A stretch of 13,387 nucleotides of DNA from assembly GCA_041689995.1 (NCBI GenBank), contig JBDNFD010000162.1, forward strand, positions 1 through 13,387, given 5' to 3'. This stretch comes from DASSWG01 sp041689995 (GTDB lineage Bacteria > Bacteroidota > Bacteroidia > Flavobacteriales > Flavobacteriaceae). Positions 11,241 through 13,387 of this stretch are shown piece after piece. The notes under the pieces are model-generated. The model was not told the DNA's origin. It saw only the letters and a program-made list of their open reading frames with translations, and searched no databases. The position numbers were made by a program, and so were the translations under genes. Every line of letters starts with the position of its first letter. Position 1 is the first letter of the stretch.

Positions 11241-12998
11241 ATGAAAAAAACAATTACCTTCCTATCGTTACTCTTCCTCGGAATAGCCACCATTGCCACC
11301 GCCCAACAACAAGGCAATATGGCAATACTTAATGAAGACGGCACCATCTCCGTTGAAACTATCACACTTCCAGAAAACTATTACAACCAAGAACGAACCC
11401 AAGTATTCGACCAGCTTTGGCGCTTTGGAGAACCAGCACATCCTAACATTAAAAACAGTCGCGGCACAACATTAGCTGATATAGACAATGACGGTGTGGA
11501 CGAAATACTCTACGGAATCTGGAACACCCTCTATGCTTTAGAAGGCGACGGTTCTATTCTCTGGGAAAAACCCGTAAGCGGTACAATCCTACTCCCTCCT
11601 ACTGTTGTGGATTTAGATGGTGATGGAACATTAGAAATTATCCTAAACACAGGAGGTGTTCCCAATGCAGGCCGTGTCTATCTTTTAGATCCTGTGGGTA
11701 ACGACCTGCCCGGTTGGCCATTAAATTTTGACGACCATTGGATGATAAACGCCCCAGCCGCTGCAGATGTAGATGGCGATGGCGTTTTGGACATTGTAAC
11801 CGGTGAACGCGTAACCGGTGTTCAAGGTTTTGTACACGTCATCAAAATGGACGGCACGCCCCTAAACGCCAACTGGCCCGTGGAAGTAGCCGCTACGCCC
11901 GCTTTCACTCCCTCAATAGGCGATGTTGATAACGACGGAAACAATGACGTAGTGATAGCCGCCTCAAGTGCTGGGATGTATATTTTTGACAATCAAGGAC
12001 AGGTCTTTCCCAACTTCCCAGTTTTTGACCCAAATGTGAATTATTCATACCAGTCACCCATACTCGCAGATCTTGACGGCGACGGCGACCTAGAAATAAT
12101 AGGAAGCAACCACGGCAATGCTGCTGGCTTTTATGTTATGGAACATGATGGTAGCTACAAAGCTGGCTGGCCCATCGCTCTAGGTGGTTGGACCTACTCG
12201 CCAGCAACGGTCTTGGACGTGGACACTGACGGCACTTTTGAAATTTTTATGTCAGACAGAATCACAAGCGGAACACAGGGCGAAGAACTACCTGTTGTTT
12301 ATGGCCTCGATCCAGACGGCAACAACCTGCCCAACTTCCCCATAGAAAAATATGGCGGTACCGAAGGTGTACTCTCCATTGCTGATGTGAATAATGACAA
12401 TGTGCTGGATATAATTTTTCCCAGCGTAATCACAGATGCTGCAGGTGAAGGTTTTATTCATGCCTATTCCCTAGATGGTAGTGGTGAAATTGCTGGGTTT
12501 CCTTTACGTCCTCACGGTTACACATTTTTAAATGGAGCCGTTTTAGGCGATGTGGACAATGATGGTCTTTTGGACCTTACCGCCAACAGCTATACCCTAA
12601 CCTTTGGCGCTGGCGTTGATTCCACCTTTGTGAATGTTTACAATCTGAACGTACCTTACAATCCGGACACCATTAAACGAAACGGTTACAAAGGCGACAA
12701 TACCCGCGACGGTCTTGTGGAACTTGAAATACTTATTGGAATCGCAGAGTTTGACACTCCCCCTGTGATAAGGATATTTCCAAATCCTTCGGAAGGAATA
12801 TTGACATTTACAATTCCTTCAGCAATGCAAAACGCAAAAGTGAAGATTTACAGCATAGATGGAAAGATGATTTTTTCTGAAGAAAGAAACCTTGAAACCA
12901 CTTCCACTTTTAATTTGAAACATTTGAACAGCGGTTTGTATTTCGTAAGTATTTCTGATGGAAAACATACTTCCACGGCGAAGTGGGTGAAAAATTGA
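11241..12998 (+). CDS. Secreted FG-GAP/VCBS-repeat protein with T9SS sorting tail
   Basis: The 585-residue protein has a signal peptide of about 21 residues (cleavage TATA-QQQ). Eight DxDxDG-type calcium loops begin near residues 80, 124, 176, 228, 277, 326, 382 and 437, spaced 44-56 residues apart, each followed by a (L/V)(D/E)I(I/V) strand, as expected for FG-GAP/VCBS blades of a β-propeller; the seventh loop is altered (DVNNDN). The C-terminus from about 509 (IRIFPNPSEGILTF… to GLYFVSISDGKHTSTAKWVKN) is a type A sorting domain for the type IX secretion system, so the protein should be secreted or attached to the cell surface. No enzyme motif is seen. Codon choice is richer in C-ending codons than in neighbouring genes over most of its length, suggesting separate origin. 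A perfect palindrome precedes the start. Confidence 0.92.
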   Translation: MKKTITFLSLLFLGIATIATAQQQGNMAILNEDGTISVETITLPENYYNQERTQVFDQLWRFGEPAHPNIKNSRGTTLADIDNDGVDEILYGIWNTLYALEGDGSILWEKPVSGTILLPPTVVDLDGDGTLEIILNTGGVPNAGRVYLLDPVGNDLPGWPLNFDDHWMINAPAAADVDGDGVLDIVTGERVTGVQGFVHVIKMDGTPLNANWPVEVAATPAFTPSIGDVDNDGNNDVVIAASSAGMYIFDNQGQVFPNFPVFDPNVNYSYQSPILADLDGDGDLEIIGSNHGNAAGFYVMEHDGSYKAGWPIALGGWTYSPATVLDVDTDGTFEIFMSDRITSGTQGEELPVVYGLDPDGNNLPNFPIEKYGGTEGVLSIADVNNDNVLDIIFPSVITDAAGEGFIHAYSLDGSGEIAGFPLRPHGYTFLNGAVLGDVDNDGLLDLTANSYTLTFGAGVDSTFVNVYNLNVPYNPDTIKRNGYKGDNTRDGLVELEILIGIAEFDTPPVIRIFPNPSEGILTFTIPSAMQNAKVKIYSIDGKMIFSEERNLETTSTFNLKHLNSGLYFVSISDGKHTSTAKWVKN

Positions 12999-13037
12999 TT
13001 GAAATGTATTGATTAACAATAGAATAATTTAAATCAA

Positions 13038-13083
13038 AAGCCTCAAAAGTAGAAATTAATTCCAGTTTCTACTTTTGAGGCTT
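13038..13083 (+). terminator. Perfect 18-bp-arm hairpin after the T9SS protein
   Basis: The arms at 13038-13055 and 13066-13083 are exact reverse complements (AAGCCTCAAAAGTAGAAA and its partner) around the 10-nt loop TTAATTCCAG. It begins 40 bp after the stop. There is no long T-run after it, but the T-rich arm fits a terminator or a strong 3' stabiliser. Confidence 0.6.
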
Positions 13084-13271
13084 ATCAATATAATTATTAT
13101 GAATTCAAAAATACTTTTGAAGTAGTCACAGATGCTGAAAAAAGCGGAGCAAAGACAGATGATGAAATACAGGATTATATCGTTGATCAGTTAAAGTCCA
13201 AAAAGCTAAACTATGCCATCGCCGATTGCGACAACGAAATAAATTTTTTGCATATCCGTAATTATTCCTAA
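13053..13271 (+). pseudogene. Headless ORF, C-terminal fragment of an unknown protein
   Basis: A frame opens after a TAG at 13050-13052 and stays open to TAA at 13269-13271 (72 codons) with no ATG, GTG or TTG near its beginning. The sequence from about 13104 (YEFKNTFEVVTDAEKSGAKT) through DEIQDYIVDQLKSKKLNYAI to NFLHIRNYS reads like a real acidic protein end. Its first codons lie in the hairpin at 13038-13083, so the authentic 5' part was probably lost, perhaps with the adjacent transposon. I do not recognise the family. Confidence 0.4.
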
Positions 13272-13287
13272 TCAATGGAATATTTCC

Positions 13288-13295
13288 TATATTTG
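13288..13295 (+). promoter_or_regulatory. -7 promoter element of the transposase gene
   Basis: TATATTTG fits TAnnTTTG and lies 21 bp before ATG 13317, giving a leader of about 15 nt. Confidence 0.45.
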
Positions 13296-13316
13296 TTGGA
13301 ATTTACCTTTGAAGTT

Positions 13317-13387
13317 ATGGATATATTTTCATTTTCAGTACATTTCACAGACGAAGAATCCTGTGTTTTACACTATAAAGAGCAGCG
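13317..13387 (+). CDS. IS1595-family (ISXO2-like) transposase, N-terminal fragment
   Basis: The window ends after 23 codons reading MDIFSFSVHFTDEESCVLHY then KEQ(R). This closely follows the N-terminus I know from IS1595/ISXO2-type transposases of Bacteroidota (pattern M-[ND]-IFxFxxxFxxEExCxxxFKxxR, before the zinc-ribbon). The DDE domain is beyond the window. I could not identify the terminal inverted repeat in the short upstream sequence. The family call rests on a short match. Confidence 0.6.
   Translation, partial: MDIFSFSVHFTDEESCVLHYKEQ

Noticed and set aside
1..13387. tRNA, rRNA, known riboswitch or replication origin
   Set aside because: No cloverleaf, rRNA signature, cobalamin riboswitch-like conserved box near mutB/mutA, or DnaA-box cluster was seen; a covariance-model scan would be needed to exclude weaker cases.

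Overview
The window looks like a chromosomal segment of a Bacteroidota bacterium, most likely Flavobacteriia. The reasons are the TAnnTTTG-type -7 promoter elements placed very close to start codons, the near absence of Shine-Dalgarno sequences, a secreted protein with a type IX secretion sorting tail, a two-gene (mutA/mutB) methylmalonyl-CoA mutase, and a DivIC/FtsB gene directly upstream of mutA. No species can be named from this sequence.

Layout. 1-207 is the 3' end of an unrecognised gene. 361-513 holds a good promoter followed by a small antitoxin-like ORF that opens ATG-TGA. 575-2665 is an intact methylmalonyl-CoA mutase large subunit (mutB). 2666-6033 is an accessory block. It contains a Zeta-type kinase toxin gene with a 50-residue overlapping partner (minus strand), a second copy of the last 276 bp of mutB, two identical 30-bp palindromes that each contain a promoter element, an AAA_14/DUF4143 ATPase, and a 62-residue protein overlapping a nucleotidyltransferase. 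6105-6980 is a DECR1-like 2,4-dienoyl-CoA reductase. It converges on mutA (7118-8482, minus), which is translationally coupled to divIC (8475-8807, minus). Divergent from divIC run a GT2 glycosyltransferase (8899-9903) and an OmpA-family lipoprotein (9983-10900). A 340-bp intergenic region rich in hairpins precedes a calcium-binding-repeat (FG-GAP/VCBS) T9SS-secreted protein (11241-12998). The window ends with a strong hairpin, a headless ORF and the first 23 codons of an IS1595-type transposase.

How the genes fit. MutA and MutB form one adenosylcobalamin-dependent enzyme linking propionyl-CoA metabolism to succinyl-CoA, and the dienoyl-CoA reductase fits the same acyl-CoA catabolism. The two mutase genes face each other about 4.4 kb apart. 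One inversion of the mutB-to-SDR segment would restore a divIC-mutA-mutB-SDR transcription unit. The accessory modules lie inside this core locus and behave like a small hotspot for toxin/NTP-handling genes. The duplicated mutB end differs from the intact gene at 19 of 276 positions, 17 of them synonymous, so it probably arrived from a relative rather than by local duplication.

The most promising undescribed element is the ATPase with its twin promoter-embedded palindromes. The arrangement suggests self-regulation, possibly by the winged-helix-like part of the ATPase itself. All family assignments come from reading the sequence by eye; no database search was possible.
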